Notes: generated by a model from the letters alone, not told the origin. Positions 1 to 9,821 are shown, counted from the stretch's first letter. The stretch is DNA of 64,000 bases from JABDMH01 sp964428345 (GCA_964428345.1 CAYRYD010000017.1:1-64000); one strand, 5' to 3'. A program made the numbers and translations.

Positions 1-2
1 CA

Positions 3-158
3 TCAAAACATGCTAAGTCGGAAACACCAACCAGGAAAAGTAATCTTATCATGAGATTATCGTCGATCAATCTTACAGATGGGACCTGGATACTACAGGT
101 AAGAGTTAAAAGCCACTTCATTTTGGTTGACGTCACCGGATGCCTTCTCCCATTGTGA
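3..158 (+). other. Possible 3' end of a coding region running in from the left edge
   Basis: Frame 3 is open from the window edge to a TGA at 156-158. It contains a stretch reading NLTDGTWILQVRVKSHF that faintly resembles the last strands of a T9SS type-A sorting domain, which often have a G-T-Y-x-L-Q-V pattern. The stretch is short and does not end in the usual Lys-rich strand, so it may be a decayed tail or chance. From 159 to 443 I see no gene, hairpin or repeat worth naming. Confidence 0.2.
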
Positions 159-443
159 GCCTCTTAATCCAATGTCCTAAAAATGCATGATATTAGTCTT
201 TAGTAATTTTAGAACGTAGTATCATGTCAGCACCCTTATTTATTAACTCCAGGTTCTACTGTGAAGTAATATTTAATGAACAATTCCAGAAAAAATACCC
301 GATAAATAAAATTCGAAAATTCAGTTATAACCGGACATGATGTCTCGGGATGGTCTGCATAAAGAATTATGATAAATCATTTTGTCTGACTAACCCAGGG
401 ATATCTGAGACAAGATCTACCCACCAGGAGAGCATCTTGCCTG

Positions 444-1373
444 CTATTTAATCGGAAAATTGATATCCGTTATTAATTCCTGATCTGGAACTTCTCCCGG
501 CATATTGATATATACTTCAAAAGCATCGATGTCTTTCCTGATTTTAAATTCCTTATTGCGCTGCATGGTAGCCAGGGTTGTCCAGGCATTTCCCAGGTGG
601 AGGTACGATCCGGTATGTCTCAATGTGTATATTTTGGTGGTCGGAATTTCACCGGTTATAAAATTCGATGGTAAGTCTGCCGGTAAATCGGAAACCGGAA
701 TGGCGGAAGTATAGCTGACCTTGCGTTTGACAAAATCCCATTGATGATAAATGGAAAATGATTCACCATCGGGTTGAATCTGTTTTTCGGAAACGTATGA
801 AAACAGTTTGGCCATATCTGCTCCCATTTGTTTGCCGCATTGTTCGATGGTGGTGTGGGTTTTGATCCCGAAATACCGGCAACCGGGATACCACGATTCG
901 CCGTTGAAGTGAAGGGTGGAGCTGACCTTTCCGGTTTCAACGTATTCTTTGAGCATGTTCAACCCCCGTTCGTAATCGGATCCGACGAAGGCTTCCATCG
1001 ATGCTTTCATCCAGAACATAAAGAACGGAAGACGGCTGTCCATGGTCCAGTGAACCCTTGTCTGCTGGTTTTCAGGCCTGCAGTTAAACTGAACCTTCGC
1101 CTTTGATTTCCAGGGCTTCAGAAAAGTGAGATTCAGATCGACAAGTTTGCCGGGATCTTCCCGGACAATTTCCATTTCGCCGGATCCCACCCGCTGGCCT
1201 TCCCATTCGTAAAATTTACCATCTTGCCTTACCGTGACCCGGGAATCGGGATCGCAGATCAGCCAGGGCGACCAGGCTGACCAGTGGTGAAAGTTGTTTA
1301 AGATTCCGAAGACTTTGTCAACCGGAGCATCGATAACGATCGATTTATCAATGTGCATGGCGGGCATTTTCAT
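444..1373 (-). CDS. SRPBCC-family protein with C-terminal GyrI-like effector-binding domain
   Basis: The 309-residue protein has two parts. Residues about 6-150 read as an SRPBCC (polyketide cyclase/START-like) lipid- or ligand-binding fold: it opens with the typical I-D-A-P-V-D-K-V-F and W-S-A-W-S-P-W motifs. Residues about 155-305 look like a GyrI-like/AraC-effector-binding domain, with the late T-L-R-H-T-G-S-Y and F-E-V-Y-I-N-M-P-G motifs. This two-domain layout is common in Bacteroidota and has no settled function; a small-molecule sensor or detoxification role is inference. There is no signal peptide, so it is cytoplasmic. The start gives MKMPAMH; the second Met, two codons on, is equally possible. 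It is transcribed alone, away from the next gene. Confidence 0.8.
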   Translation of the reverse strand: MKMPAMHIDKSIVIDAPVDKVFGILNNFHHWSAWSPWLICDPDSRVTVRQDGKFYEWEGQRVGSGEMEIVREDPGKLVDLNLTFLKPWKSKAKVQFNCRPENQQTRVHWTMDSRLPFFMFWMKASMEAFVGSDYERGLNMLKEYVETGKVSSTLHFNGESWYPGCRYFGIKTHTTIEQCGKQMGADMAKLFSYVSEKQIQPDGESFSIYHQWDFVKRKVSYTSAIPVSDLPADLPSNFITGEIPTTKIYTLRHTGSYLHLGNAWTTLATMQRNKEFKIRKDIDAFEVYINMPGEVPDQELITDINFPIK

Positions 1374-1553
1374 TGCATTTTTTGGTGAATTGGAAAGATA
1401 CGAAATTTGGATTTTTATGATGAGTAAGGAATAAGATGGCCACTTTTAAAAAAAAAACTATTCAATGGTCAATCCACTTATCTACTTTAGCCAGTCAGAA
1501 ATACCCTGCCTATCCCATCCACATCGTGGTTGCCTCATCCCACCTGTTTCTAT

Positions 1554-1594
1554 TTGAATTTGCCTAATTTCAAGATTTTTAGCAGTACCTGCGA
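1554..1594 (+). repeat. Diverged copy of a dispersed intergenic repeat (copy A)
   Basis: This stretch between two divergently transcribed genes matches, with several differences, the intergenic stretches at 10003-10043 (same strand) and 35893-35932 (opposite strand). The shared core is TTGAAYTTGCC followed by ATTTCA and a TTTAG element. Copy A is the most diverged. The rest of 1374-1657 should hold the promoters of both flanking genes, but I see no convincing Bacteroidota TAnnTTTG box. Confidence 0.4.
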
Positions 1595-1657
1595 TTTGTT
1601 TGCCAGAGTATGCAGTACTTTTCCTTTTTTGTGGTTTTGAGAATACTTTGAGTAACT

Positions 1658-2941
1658 ATGAAGTTTTCAGAATTTATATGGACGGTTTGTTTGCTGGGAT
1701 TTCCGGTATTCTATTTAAATGGGCAGCCGGTCATCAACCAGGGTATTGACCTTGCGGGTTTTTCCACCGACTACTTCAGCATCCCCCTGATTGATCTCGA
1801 TCAGCAAACCTCCTGGCAAACCATCGTCGACCGGGAGGAAGGTCAATACCTCGGGCATCCCTCTACCGTACTCCTCGATGATGGCCGGACGATTTATTGT
1901 GTATATCCCAAAGGACACGGCAGAGGCGGTATCGTTATGAAACGCAGCATTGATGGGGGCGAGACCTGGAGTGAACGGTTGCCGGTTCCCGATAACTGGT
2001 CGACCTCTCTGGAAGTGCCTACCCTCTATCCGGTGACCGATGCTTCAGGGGTAAAGAGAGTCATTCTTTTTTCGGGATTGTACCCCACACGGATGGCGTA
2101 CTCGGCCGATCAGTGCCGCACCTGGTCCAGTCTGGCTCCGGCCGGAGACTGGGGTGGAATTGTGGTGATGAGTGACCTGATTGATCTTCGTACCGGACCC
2201 GGTCATTACATGGCCATGTTTCACGATGACGGCCGTTTCTTCAGCGCCGGTGGCAGACCGGAAAGTATGGCCAGCCTTCCTGCCTTCAACCAGCCCGTTT
2301 TTACCCTTTTCAAAACGATATCCCGGGATGGTGGGATGACCTGGTCATTTCCGGAGGCGGTCTACGAGAATGCCATCATTCATTTATGCGAACCGGGAAT
2401 CATCCGTTCGCCGGATGGCAGGCAACTGGCCGTCCTGTTACGGGAAAATTCGCGGCGCCTGAATTCGTTTATTATTTTCTCAGACGATGAAGGGCAAACC
2501 TGGACGCCCCCCCGTGAATTGCCGAATGCCCTGACCGGCGACCGGCATCAGGCGATGTATACCGGCGACGGGCGATTGTTGATTTCCTTCCGTGACAATT
2601 CGCCGGCTGTCACCCGGATCAACCAGCTTAAAGCCGGTTGCAGGAACTGCCGGGAAGATATCCTGTATGAAAAAGCCGGACCGGTCAGCCCAACCGCCGG
2701 TGACTGGGTGGGCTGGGTTGGCACTTATAACGATCTGGTCGAGGGAAATGAGGGCCAGTACCGCCTGCGGTTTAAGGATAATACCATGGGCAATGACTGC
2801 GCTTATCCGGCACTCGAAATACTGCCCGACGGAACCCTGATCACCATCACTTATGGTCACTGGGATAAGGATGAGGAACCCTATATATTATCGTTTAAAT
2901 TTAAAATGAGCGATCTCGATGCCATGGCCGGATCCCGATAA
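1658..2941 (+). CDS. Exported Asp-box (BNR) sialidase-fold protein
   Basis: The 427-residue protein starts with a hydrophobic signal peptide (about residues 1-22). Its beta-propeller body carries at least four Asp-box motifs (S-x-D-x-G-x-T-W type): SIDGGETW, SADQCRTW, SRDGGMTW and SDDEGQTW. An early R-x-G-G-I-V-M-K-R-S strand and E-P-G-I-I-R-S and R-D-N-S segments fit the exo-alpha-sialidase-like superfamily. The family includes true sialidases and many proteins acting on other glycans, so the substrate cannot be named. Only 9 bases separate it from the following sulfatase, so the two are probably one transcript acting on a sulfated glycan in the periplasm or outside. Confidence 0.8.
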   Translation: MKFSEFIWTVCLLGFPVFYLNGQPVINQGIDLAGFSTDYFSIPLIDLDQQTSWQTIVDREEGQYLGHPSTVLLDDGRTIYCVYPKGHGRGGIVMKRSIDGGETWSERLPVPDNWSTSLEVPTLYPVTDASGVKRVILFSGLYPTRMAYSADQCRTWSSLAPAGDWGGIVVMSDLIDLRTGPGHYMAMFHDDGRFFSAGGRPESMASLPAFNQPVFTLFKTISRDGGMTWSFPEAVYENAIIHLCEPGIIRSPDGRQLAVLLRENSRRLNSFIIFSDDEGQTWTPPRELPNALTGDRHQAMYTGDGRLLISFRDNSPAVTRINQLKAGCRNCREDILYEKAGPVSPTAGDWVGWVGTYNDLVEGNEGQYRLRFKDNTMGNDCAYPALEILPDGTLITITYGHWDKDEEPYILSFKFKMSDLDAMAGSR

Positions 2942-2950
2942 AAAAATTTA

Positions 2951-4729
2951 ATGAAAGAAACATTTATCCCTTTGTTGTTTACTTTAATGATCATTGCCTG
3001 CTCGGGTGAGAAAGTCCGGGATGGGGATGAACGTCCACCAAACATTGTGATCATTCTTTCCGATGACCAGGGATGGGGCGATTTGAGTATCAATGGAAAC
3101 ACCAATTTGCAGACACCCAATATAGACCGCATTGGCCGTGAGGGAGCCATCTTTGACCGCTTTTATGTCTGCCCCGTTTGTTCGCCCACCCGGGCGGAAA
3201 TGCTAACCGGGCGTTTTCATGCCCGCGGAGGCGTTTACTCCACTTCTGCCGGCGGTGAGCGTCTTGATCTCGACGAAACCACCATTGCGCAGATCTTTCA
3301 GCAAAGCGGATACCGGACCGCCGCCTACGGCAAATGGCACAACGGTATGCAATATCCCTATCATCCGAATGCCCGCGGTTTTGATGACTTCTACGGATTT
3401 TGCTCCGGTCACTGGGGTGATTATTTCGATCCTGTGCTGGAGCACAACGGGGAGATTGTCCGGGGTCAGGGATTCCTTGCGGATGACCTGACCAACCATG
3501 CCCTGGATTTTATCGACGCCAACCTTCACCAGCCTTTTTTTCTGTACGTACCACTCAATACCCCACATAGTCCAATGCAGGTACCTGACGCCTTTTGGGA
3601 AAAGTTTGCCGGAAAGGATCTGGCTATGAAGGGCAGCGACTCCGGCAAGGAAAACCTGCAGCACAGCCGGGCTGCCCTGGCCATGTGTGAGAATATCGAC
3701 TGGAATGTCGGTCGGATCATGGACAAACTGGAAGAAAACTCCTTGTTGGAACAAACCATCGTACTGTATTTTTCCGACAACGGTCCCAACGGCCACCGGT
3801 GGAATGGCGGCATGCGGGGCATCAAAGGATCGACAGACGAGGGCGGGGTGCGATCTCCGCTGATGGTTCAGTGGAAAGGAGTGATTAAACCCGGTACCAC
3901 CATCCGGGATATTGCCAGTGTTCCCGATCTCTTTCCTACCCTGACCGATCTGGCCGGCATTACTGCCGGGGAGCAACGTCAACTTGATGGCAACAGCCTG
4001 AAACCATTGTTGCTGCAAACCGGCGAAACCTGGCCTGACCGCCTGCTTTTTCACCACTGGAATGGACGGGTCAGCGTGCGAAGTCAGCAGTTCCTGCTGG
4101 ATCATCAGGGACGGCTCTTTGACATGGAGAAAGATCCGGGGCAGCACATCGATATCTCGGCCACCCTGCCGGAGGTCGCGGATAAGCTGATGCTGGAAAA
4201 GGAGATCTGGGAAGAAACGGTTTTGTCAGAAATTCCGGATGATGATCGCCGGGCTTTTCCGGTGGGACATCCAGACTTTATTTTTACTCAGTTGCCGGCC
4301 CGGGACGGAACCGCCCACGGTGGTATCCAACGGTCCAGCCGGTATCCCAATTGTTCCTATTTTACCCATTGGACCAGTATCAACGATAGCATTACCTGGC
4401 CGGTCGACGTGCTGGAAAGCGGCATTTTCGAAGTACAGGTATATTACACCTGTCCGGAAACGGATACCGGCTCCGCATTCGAAATCCGTTTTGGCAATAA
4501 CCGTCTTTCCGGACGGATTACCGAAGCTCATGATCCACCGGAAACCGGCATGGAACACGACCGGGATCCACGCATTGAGTCGTATATCAAAGATTTTAAG
4601 CCAATGACCGTGGGCAATATACAACTGGAAAAAGGTTCGGAGACATTGACCTTAAAGGCTACCCAAATTAAAGGCAACGCAGTGATGGATTTTCGGCTGA
4701 TGCTGCTGAAAAGACTCCCCAACCTTTAG
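2951..4729 (+). CDS. Sulfatase lipoprotein (arylsulfatase family) with C-terminal accessory domain
   Basis: A lipobox ending at Cys17 (I-I-A-C) predicts a membrane-anchored lipoprotein. The N-terminal metal-binding I-L-S-D-D-Q-G-W-G-D is followed by the sulfatase signature C77-S-P-T-R81, in which Cys77 would be converted to formylglycine. Later come the K-W-H-N-G and F-F-L-Y-V-P-L-N-T-P-H motifs and the Asp-Asn metal ligand pair in Y-F-S-D-N-G-P-N-G. Residues about 440-592 are beyond the catalytic core and look like a beta-rich carbohydrate-binding-type module. It would hydrolyse sulfate esters of a polysaccharide; the substrate is unknown. No formylglycine-generating enzyme gene lies in this window. 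Confidence 0.92.
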   Translation: MKETFIPLLFTLMIIACSGEKVRDGDERPPNIVIILSDDQGWGDLSINGNTNLQTPNIDRIGREGAIFDRFYVCPVCSPTRAEMLTGRFHARGGVYSTSAGGERLDLDETTIAQIFQQSGYRTAAYGKWHNGMQYPYHPNARGFDDFYGFCSGHWGDYFDPVLEHNGEIVRGQGFLADDLTNHALDFIDANLHQPFFLYVPLNTPHSPMQVPDAFWEKFAGKDLAMKGSDSGKENLQHSRAALAMCENIDWNVGRIMDKLEENSLLEQTIVLYFSDNGPNGHRWNGGMRGIKGSTDEGGVRSPLMVQWKGVIKPGTTIRDIASVPDLFPTLTDLAGITAGEQRQLDGNSLKPLLLQTGETWPDRLLFHHWNGRVSVRSQQFLLDHQGRLFDMEKDPGQHIDISATLPEVADKLMLEKEIWEETVLSEIPDDDRRAFPVGHPDFIFTQLPARDGTAHGGIQRSSRYPNCSYFTHWTSINDSITWPVDVLESGIFEVQVYYTCPETDTGSAFEIRFGNNRLSGRITEAHDPPETGMEHDRDPRIESYIKDFKPMTVGNIQLEKGSETLTLKATQIKGNAVMDFRLMLLKRLPNL

Positions 4730-4767
4730 AGGGGTACACCTGAAATTCATCTTATGCAGAAATCCCC

Positions 4768-6531
4768 ATGACGGAATATCGAAAGTTAGAACAACAATAC
4801 ACTCTTGAACTGGAGAACCTCACTCGCCAATACAACCAGATCAGTCTCTTAAGGCTGGCTACCGGATTACTTTTTTTTACCGCTATTTATTTCTTGTTTA
4901 AGACGGGCAATTATTACTGGGCGGGATTATTGATTTTGGTGTTGGTCATTTTTATTTATCTGATCAATCTTCACCAGCGCATTGCTGCCAGAAAACAATT
5001 GGCGGAGACTCTGAAAAACATTAATCAGGACGAAATTGCATTTCTCGGGGGAGAACGAAAATTTGAAGATGGAAAGGAATATTATGATCCGCATCACTTA
5101 TATAGTTATGACCTGGATATTTTTGGCCCGAAATCCCTTTTTCAATATTTAAATCGCACGGCGACCTGGAAGGGCAGTCAGTTGCTGGCCGGGTCCCTGC
5201 TCAATCGTCTGCCGAAAAAGGCAATTCTGGAAAATCAAAAAGCCATTGCCGAACTGGATCCCCTGCTGGAGTTGAGGCAAAAAATCCAGGCCCTGGGTTT
5301 GATAAACCGGGATAACCGGGATTTATATCAATTCCTTTTGCAATGGGCGGAGAAACCCGGACGGCTGGGCAAAATTACTATGGTAGCGATTTTTTTACTG
5401 CCGGTGCTCCTGGGTATTTGTCTGTTGCTCTTCCTCTTCAAGCCGGAGGGAGAGTGGTTGAATTACATCGGTACGCTTTTTCTGCTCAATCTGATTACCC
5501 TGGGTAATTCATTCAGGAAGATCAGGGAGGAAATATCCGGTTTGGACCGGTTGAACAGGGTGATCAAACATTACGGATTGATACTCCGTGAGATTGAAGA
5601 AAGTACGTTTAAGGCAGACCGGCTGAAGGCTATAAGGCATGCTACCGTAGCAGATGGAAGTGCAGCGCTCCATCTGAAGAAACTGGCTTACCTGCTGAAT
5701 CAGCTGGAATCGGTTTTTAATGGGATGGCGGTCCTCCTTTTCAGTGGAACCGTTGCCCATCACCTGCATTTGCTGCGAAAGGTCTATCATTGGAAAGAGC
5801 AGCATGCAGTAAAAATACCCGGATGGTTGGAAGCGATTGCGGAGTATGAGATGCTTTCATCGATGGCCAATTTCAAGCATAATAATCCGGAATTTGCTTT
5901 TCCGGTGATCAGTGAACAGTCGGAGATGATCTTCCGGAACCTGGCCCATCCCCTGGTAAGGCAGGAAGTCCGGGTTGGAAATGACATTAGTTTCAACGAT
6001 CACCGGTTTGTGATCCTGACGGGCTCCAATATGTCGGGAAAAAGTACCTTCCTGCGAAGCATCGGGGTCAATACGGTGCTGGCCTGCACGGGAGCTCCGG
6101 TTTGTGCTTCTGAAGCGACTTTGTATCCGTTTAAGGTGTTGGTATCGATGCGGGTAGCCGATTCACTGGCGGAGAATGAGTCGTATTTTTATGCAGAAGT
6201 CAAACGGTTAAAGCAGATTACCGAAGAAATGCAGACCGGTCATTGTCTGGTACTGCTTGATGAAATATTAAGGGGTACCAATTCCGATGATAAACGCAAC
6301 GGTACCCTCGAGGTGATACGCCGGATGGTCCGCGAGCAAGCTTATGGTATGATCGCTACGCATGATCTGGAAATCTGCCGGGAGACAGCAAAGTATCCGG
6401 ATATTCTGATCAACAAATGTTTTGAGGTGGAGATCAGAAACGATGAATTGTTTTTTGATTATATCCTGCGGGATGGCGTTTGTGTCAATCAGAGCGCCAC
6501 TTTTCTGATGAAGAAGACCGGAATTATCTAA
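4768..6531 (+). CDS. Membrane-associated MutS-family ATPase
   Basis: This 587-residue protein has the MutS ATPase core at its C-terminus: Walker A G-S-N-M-S-G-K-S-T at about 416-424 and Walker B L-V-L-L-D-E at about 494-499, followed by the R-G-T-N-S signature and the A-T-H-D-L-E switch. It lacks the mismatch-recognition and connector domains of MutS1. It carries two pairs of predicted membrane helices, at about 28-70 and 205-245. Proteins of this build are widespread in Bacteroidota and are annotated as MutS-like; their substrate is unknown and a role in mismatch repair should not be assumed. It lies 38 bases after the sulfatase but is unlikely to be functionally linked to it. Confidence 0.85.
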   Translation: MTEYRKLEQQYTLELENLTRQYNQISLLRLATGLLFFTAIYFLFKTGNYYWAGLLILVLVIFIYLINLHQRIAARKQLAETLKNINQDEIAFLGGERKFEDGKEYYDPHHLYSYDLDIFGPKSLFQYLNRTATWKGSQLLAGSLLNRLPKKAILENQKAIAELDPLLELRQKIQALGLINRDNRDLYQFLLQWAEKPGRLGKITMVAIFLLPVLLGICLLLFLFKPEGEWLNYIGTLFLLNLITLGNSFRKIREEISGLDRLNRVIKHYGLILREIEESTFKADRLKAIRHATVADGSAALHLKKLAYLLNQLESVFNGMAVLLFSGTVAHHLHLLRKVYHWKEQHAVKIPGWLEAIAEYEMLSSMANFKHNNPEFAFPVISEQSEMIFRNLAHPLVRQEVRVGNDISFNDHRFVILTGSNMSGKSTFLRSIGVNTVLACTGAPVCASEATLYPFKVLVSMRVADSLAENESYFYAEVKRLKQITEEMQTGHCLVLLDEILRGTNSDDKRNGTLEVIRRMVREQAYGMIATHDLEICRETAKYPDILINKCFEVEIRNDELFFDYILRDGVCVNQSATFLMKKTGII

Positions 6532-7215
6532 AGAGCACTAACTCTAACTATAAGTTAAGCAGCGGTTACCAGGTGTCGTCTGATTCGCATTATTTCCTGT
6601 TCATTCATGGACATCATGAAAGATATTTTATATATTTTATAAGAATGAAGTGTGGGGTGAAGTTATTTCATGAAGCGGGGATATTTAACGATGTATTCAC
6701 AGATGCAGAAGATATTCTGCGAGTGATGGATAGTCTTCAGTCGACCATAGGGGATCGATTAAAGGTTGATTTCTTTGCAAAGATTTCATTCGCAATGTCT
6801 CAACAATCGTTTTTACCGGACGATTTCCCAATCCGACTCAGTGCTGGCTTTCCCTTGAAAATCATCAAAGTATAGTTATACTGAATAAGATAATATCATT
6901 AAATATCTGTAAATCAGCTATATACACTTTGGCTATTGATGCCTCGTTTGTTAAGTGGATGTTCATTATATGTTAAATTACTAATTTAAACAGTAACCTA
7001 CTTGACAAATCAAATATTTTGTAATAGATTGCAATTCAATGAAGTCATTCTCACGTGTGAGTAGAAATTTGAAGGGTATCTGAAACCTTTGTTGACATCC
7101 AAGACTATTTTTCAAATTCTTGTTTAAGATTAAGTTTAATTAGCGAATGTAGAAAATCTGAATTTCTGTACATCCTTAAATCTTCAATATTAAATCATTC
7201 TAAAACTTAATAGTC
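6532..7215. other. AT-rich intergenic stretch without a convincing gene
   Basis: This is about 680 bases between the MutS-like gene and the next lipoprotein. A plus-strand open frame runs from inside the MutS-like gene to 6875; from the internal ATG at 6645 it would encode 76 residues with no signal, motif or recognisable family. Base composition drifts to high AT after about 6880. I find no hairpin plus T-run and no promoter box. The stretch may hold a decayed gene. Confidence 0.4.
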
Positions 7216-7782
7216 CTGAAAAAACCTGATATACTAGGTGTTCTTATTCTATTGTCTACAGTGATTTTTCTGTCTTCTTGTGGGAAGGAAAACTTTTACA
7301 AAGACAATAAATTGTCTGGGAATAAATTTCCAACCGTCGAGGAGAAGTTAGCTGCTACATTGGCAGAAGCCGAACAAAAACCCTATCTGGTTGTTGAGCA
7401 TTGCTCTTTTGATTATCTGAATAATTTACTTGTAAGCAATGGATTACCTGGGCTTGATTCTGCTCGTTACAATACTAATCGGTCCGCACGAGATTATCCA
7501 TGTACATATAGTTATACATGTGCGGCATGGGTAATCCATGGTGATTGGAATGGAAATGATACGCTGAGCGCATTGGATCTGTACCTGGCAAATCAGTATT
7601 TATGTAATTCATCCGTGAATTGTGATGGTGATTTACCAACTGACCAAGGAGGTGTCTCCGATGAAGCCATAGAATTTGGCTTTATTTCGGTATTGTGTGA
7701 TGGCGGGGAAGCCTTTATATTAAATCAGGAAGATATTGCTTCAGCGCAGGATTACGTACTAGGTCATCCTGTTTGTTATTAG
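7216..7782 (+). CDS. Small lipoprotein with a dockerin-like calcium-loop motif, probable CTG start
   Basis: The frame is open from 7204. Starting at the CTG at 7216 gives a textbook lipoprotein signal: K-K-P at the start, a long hydrophobic core, and a lipobox F-L-S-S-C. A start at the TTG at 7252 would leave too short a signal, and no ATG is available. The mature protein has a central G-D-W-N-G-N-D-T-L-S-A-L-D-L motif that matches one F-hand of a type I dockerin (Asp/Asn at positions 1, 3, 5 and 12), with a weaker second N-C-D-G-D. It has many cysteines for a protein of this size. Function is unknown. The gene and the next are AT-richer than their surroundings. Confidence 0.6.
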   Translation: MKKPDILGVLILLSTVIFLSSCGKENFYKDNKLSGNKFPTVEEKLAATLAEAEQKPYLVVEHCSFDYLNNLLVSNGLPGLDSARYNTNRSARDYPCTYSYTCAAWVIHGDWNGNDTLSALDLYLANQYLCNSSVNCDGDLPTDQGGVSDEAIEFGFISVLCDGGEAFILNQEDIASAQDYVLGHPVCY

Positions 7783-7850
7783 GATGGTATTTTTGAGGTA
7801 AAAGTGTATTTTGGGGGGGAAGAATTGAATTCCCCCCACCAAATCAGCCT

Positions 7851-9821
7851 ATGACCAAAAGAAGGAAAGGTAATACTTTGGCAATCGTAGTGGTTCTGAT
7901 TCTTCTATTCGGAATCATTGACTGTTCCATTGGTCAGGACAATCTTTGGTTGATTCACAAAGACATTTCAGTCGATTTTTCGTCAGGTAAGGGAGAGTAC
8001 AAGTATCTGCTTCATAGCTTGAAGAGTTGGTCTGAAGGTTATGTATCTGTATGTGATACCGCAGGGAATCTAATGTTCTATTGTGATGGTGAAACAATTT
8101 GGGATCGCAATCATGAAGTAATGCCAAATGGGTCCGGTCTTTCTGGAAATCTGAGTAGTATGCAAGGGGTTCTGGCCATCCAGTCGTCCCACAATCCTCA
8201 AAAATATTTTCTGTTCACCTTGCAAGACGTAACGGATGATACCGCGCAAGGATCATTATTCTTTTCAGTAGTGGATATGTCACTCAATAATGGGAAGGGT
8301 GTAATTATAACTAAAAATGTACACCTGGCCGATAATCTGACCGAAAAAATGATTGGCATCCCTCATCCTTGTGGTGGCACCTGGATCATTGTCCATGAAC
8401 GCAACAGTAATCGATTTATATCTTTTTGGTTCTTCGATGGAAAAATTTTAGAGATAAGAAATTCAAATCTTGGAAGTGTCCCCGAGCAATTTTTATTTGT
8501 TGGACAATTGAAATATTCACCGGAAACAGGTATCCTGGCTTCAATGACGATTTCTGCATCTGCGAAAAAAGGCAAACTCGAATTCTTTAAGTTTGATCCA
8601 TCAACCGGTTACCTTAGCGAGCCTATCTTATTTGAGGACGAGCTGTTAGATGCTCACAAAGGGTTCTTAAGTGGCGATTTTTCTGCTTCAGGAAAATATT
8701 TCTATACGAGTAGAATTTTTCCTAATAGAGAGGAGAGCATTCGTGAAATATTACAGTTGTCAATGGATAATTACGATAAACAAATGATCCTTTCTTCCAT
8801 GCAGATAGTTGGAACTTTGGACAAAGAGAGTTACATAGGCAATGGCCATACAATTACCCGGGGTCCAGATCAACGCATATATATCTGCATCCTAAGTGAA
8901 TACAATTCTCTTCATATGATTGATAAACCCGACATGGGAGGTAAGGGTTGTAGTTTCATTCCGGATGGGTTGATATTCCCGACGAAGGTCGGATCCCGAA
9001 ATTGCGTCGCCCCTCTTATTCGGGAAAGGGAATATAAATTGGATTATTTACCGGCAGACACTATAGTTTGTCCGGATGACAGCATAGTATTAGATTTAAC
9101 ATCCCTTGGCGGGACCATTATTTGGGAGGATAGTACTACGACATCGATTCGGAGTATAGAGACTCCTGGTGTCTTTAGGGCGACTTTGGTAGATTCAAAT
9201 AACTGTGCTTTGGAAGATACAATCAAAGTGTCACTCGTGGACACAGTGACTTTTCTGGACACAACCATCTGCAACGGTCAATCAATTTCAATCAATGGTG
9301 TTGAAATTTCTGCGGAAGGTACTTACATTGACAGCACTATTATCGGTTTGTGTTCAACCGGCCGGATGATAAACTTAAACATTGTTCCTTCATATACCAG
9401 TGACACATTGCAAGTAGCTTTAAAGCAGGGAGAAAGTTATACCTGGTATGATGTGCCAATTTCTGAGCCGGGAATCCATTCAAAAAAGTTCTTGTCCAGA
9501 GAGGGGTGTGATAGTATCAAATACCTGAATATTACAAGCTTGTCTTTCGAGGGAATTTTCATTCCTAATGTATTTACTCCCAATGGTGATGGTTTGAATG
9601 ATCTGTTCGAAGTATATGCTCCAAAATTTAGTACTGTTCGTATGAAGATATATGATCGCTGGGGTGGTCAGATTTATTCGTCCGAGGGATCTATTTTGAC
9701 ATGGGATGGGATGATAAATTACAGTCCGGTGGATGAAGGTGTTTATTTATACCGGATTGACTTAGAGGATATCAATGGAAACCGGCATCAAAAAGTTGGA
9801 TCATTTACCATTCTAAAATGA
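7851..9821 (+). CDS. Secreted protein with T9SS type-B (CHU_C / gliding motility-associated) sorting domain
   Basis: The 656-residue protein has an N-terminal hydrophobic signal (residues about 9-28) and a body of repeated beta strands resembling a propeller, in which phrases such as F-L-F-T-L-Q-D and P-D-Q-R-I-Y-I recur. Residues about 410-560 look Ig-like, with the cysteine-rich C-P-D-D-S-I-V-L and T-I-C-N-G-Q phrases of such proteins. The last 85 residues form a clear type-B sorting domain, with the signature I-P-N-V-F-T-P-N-G-D-G-L-N-D, then Y-D-R-W-G and a G-V-Y-L-Y-R-I strand. It would be exported by Sec and then by the type IX system to the surface or medium. The gene lies 68 bases after the small lipoprotein, perhaps co-transcribed. 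Enzymatic function is not apparent. Confidence 0.85.
   Translation: MTKRRKGNTLAIVVVLILLFGIIDCSIGQDNLWLIHKDISVDFSSGKGEYKYLLHSLKSWSEGYVSVCDTAGNLMFYCDGETIWDRNHEVMPNGSGLSGNLSSMQGVLAIQSSHNPQKYFLFTLQDVTDDTAQGSLFFSVVDMSLNNGKGVIITKNVHLADNLTEKMIGIPHPCGGTWIIVHERNSNRFISFWFFDGKILEIRNSNLGSVPEQFLFVGQLKYSPETGILASMTISASAKKGKLEFFKFDPSTGYLSEPILFEDELLDAHKGFLSGDFSASGKYFYTSRIFPNREESIREILQLSMDNYDKQMILSSMQIVGTLDKESYIGNGHTITRGPDQRIYICILSEYNSLHMIDKPDMGGKGCSFIPDGLIFPTKVGSRNCVAPLIREREYKLDYLPADTIVCPDDSIVLDLTSLGGTIIWEDSTTTSIRSIETPGVFRATLVDSNNCALEDTIKVSLVDTVTFLDTTICNGQSISINGVEISAEGTYIDSTIIGLCSTGRMINLNIVPSYTSDTLQVALKQGESYTWYDVPISEPGIHSKKFLSREGCDSIKYLNITSLSFEGIFIPNVFTPNGDGLNDLFEVYAPKFSTVRMKIYDRWGGQIYSSEGSILTWDGMINYSPVDEGVYLYRIDLEDINGNRHQKVGSFTILK

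Noticed and set aside
6480..6875. 131-residue frame starting within the MutS-like gene
   Set aside because: It begins inside another gene in a different frame and has no recognisable motif; the part after 6645 is kept only as a doubtful remnant.
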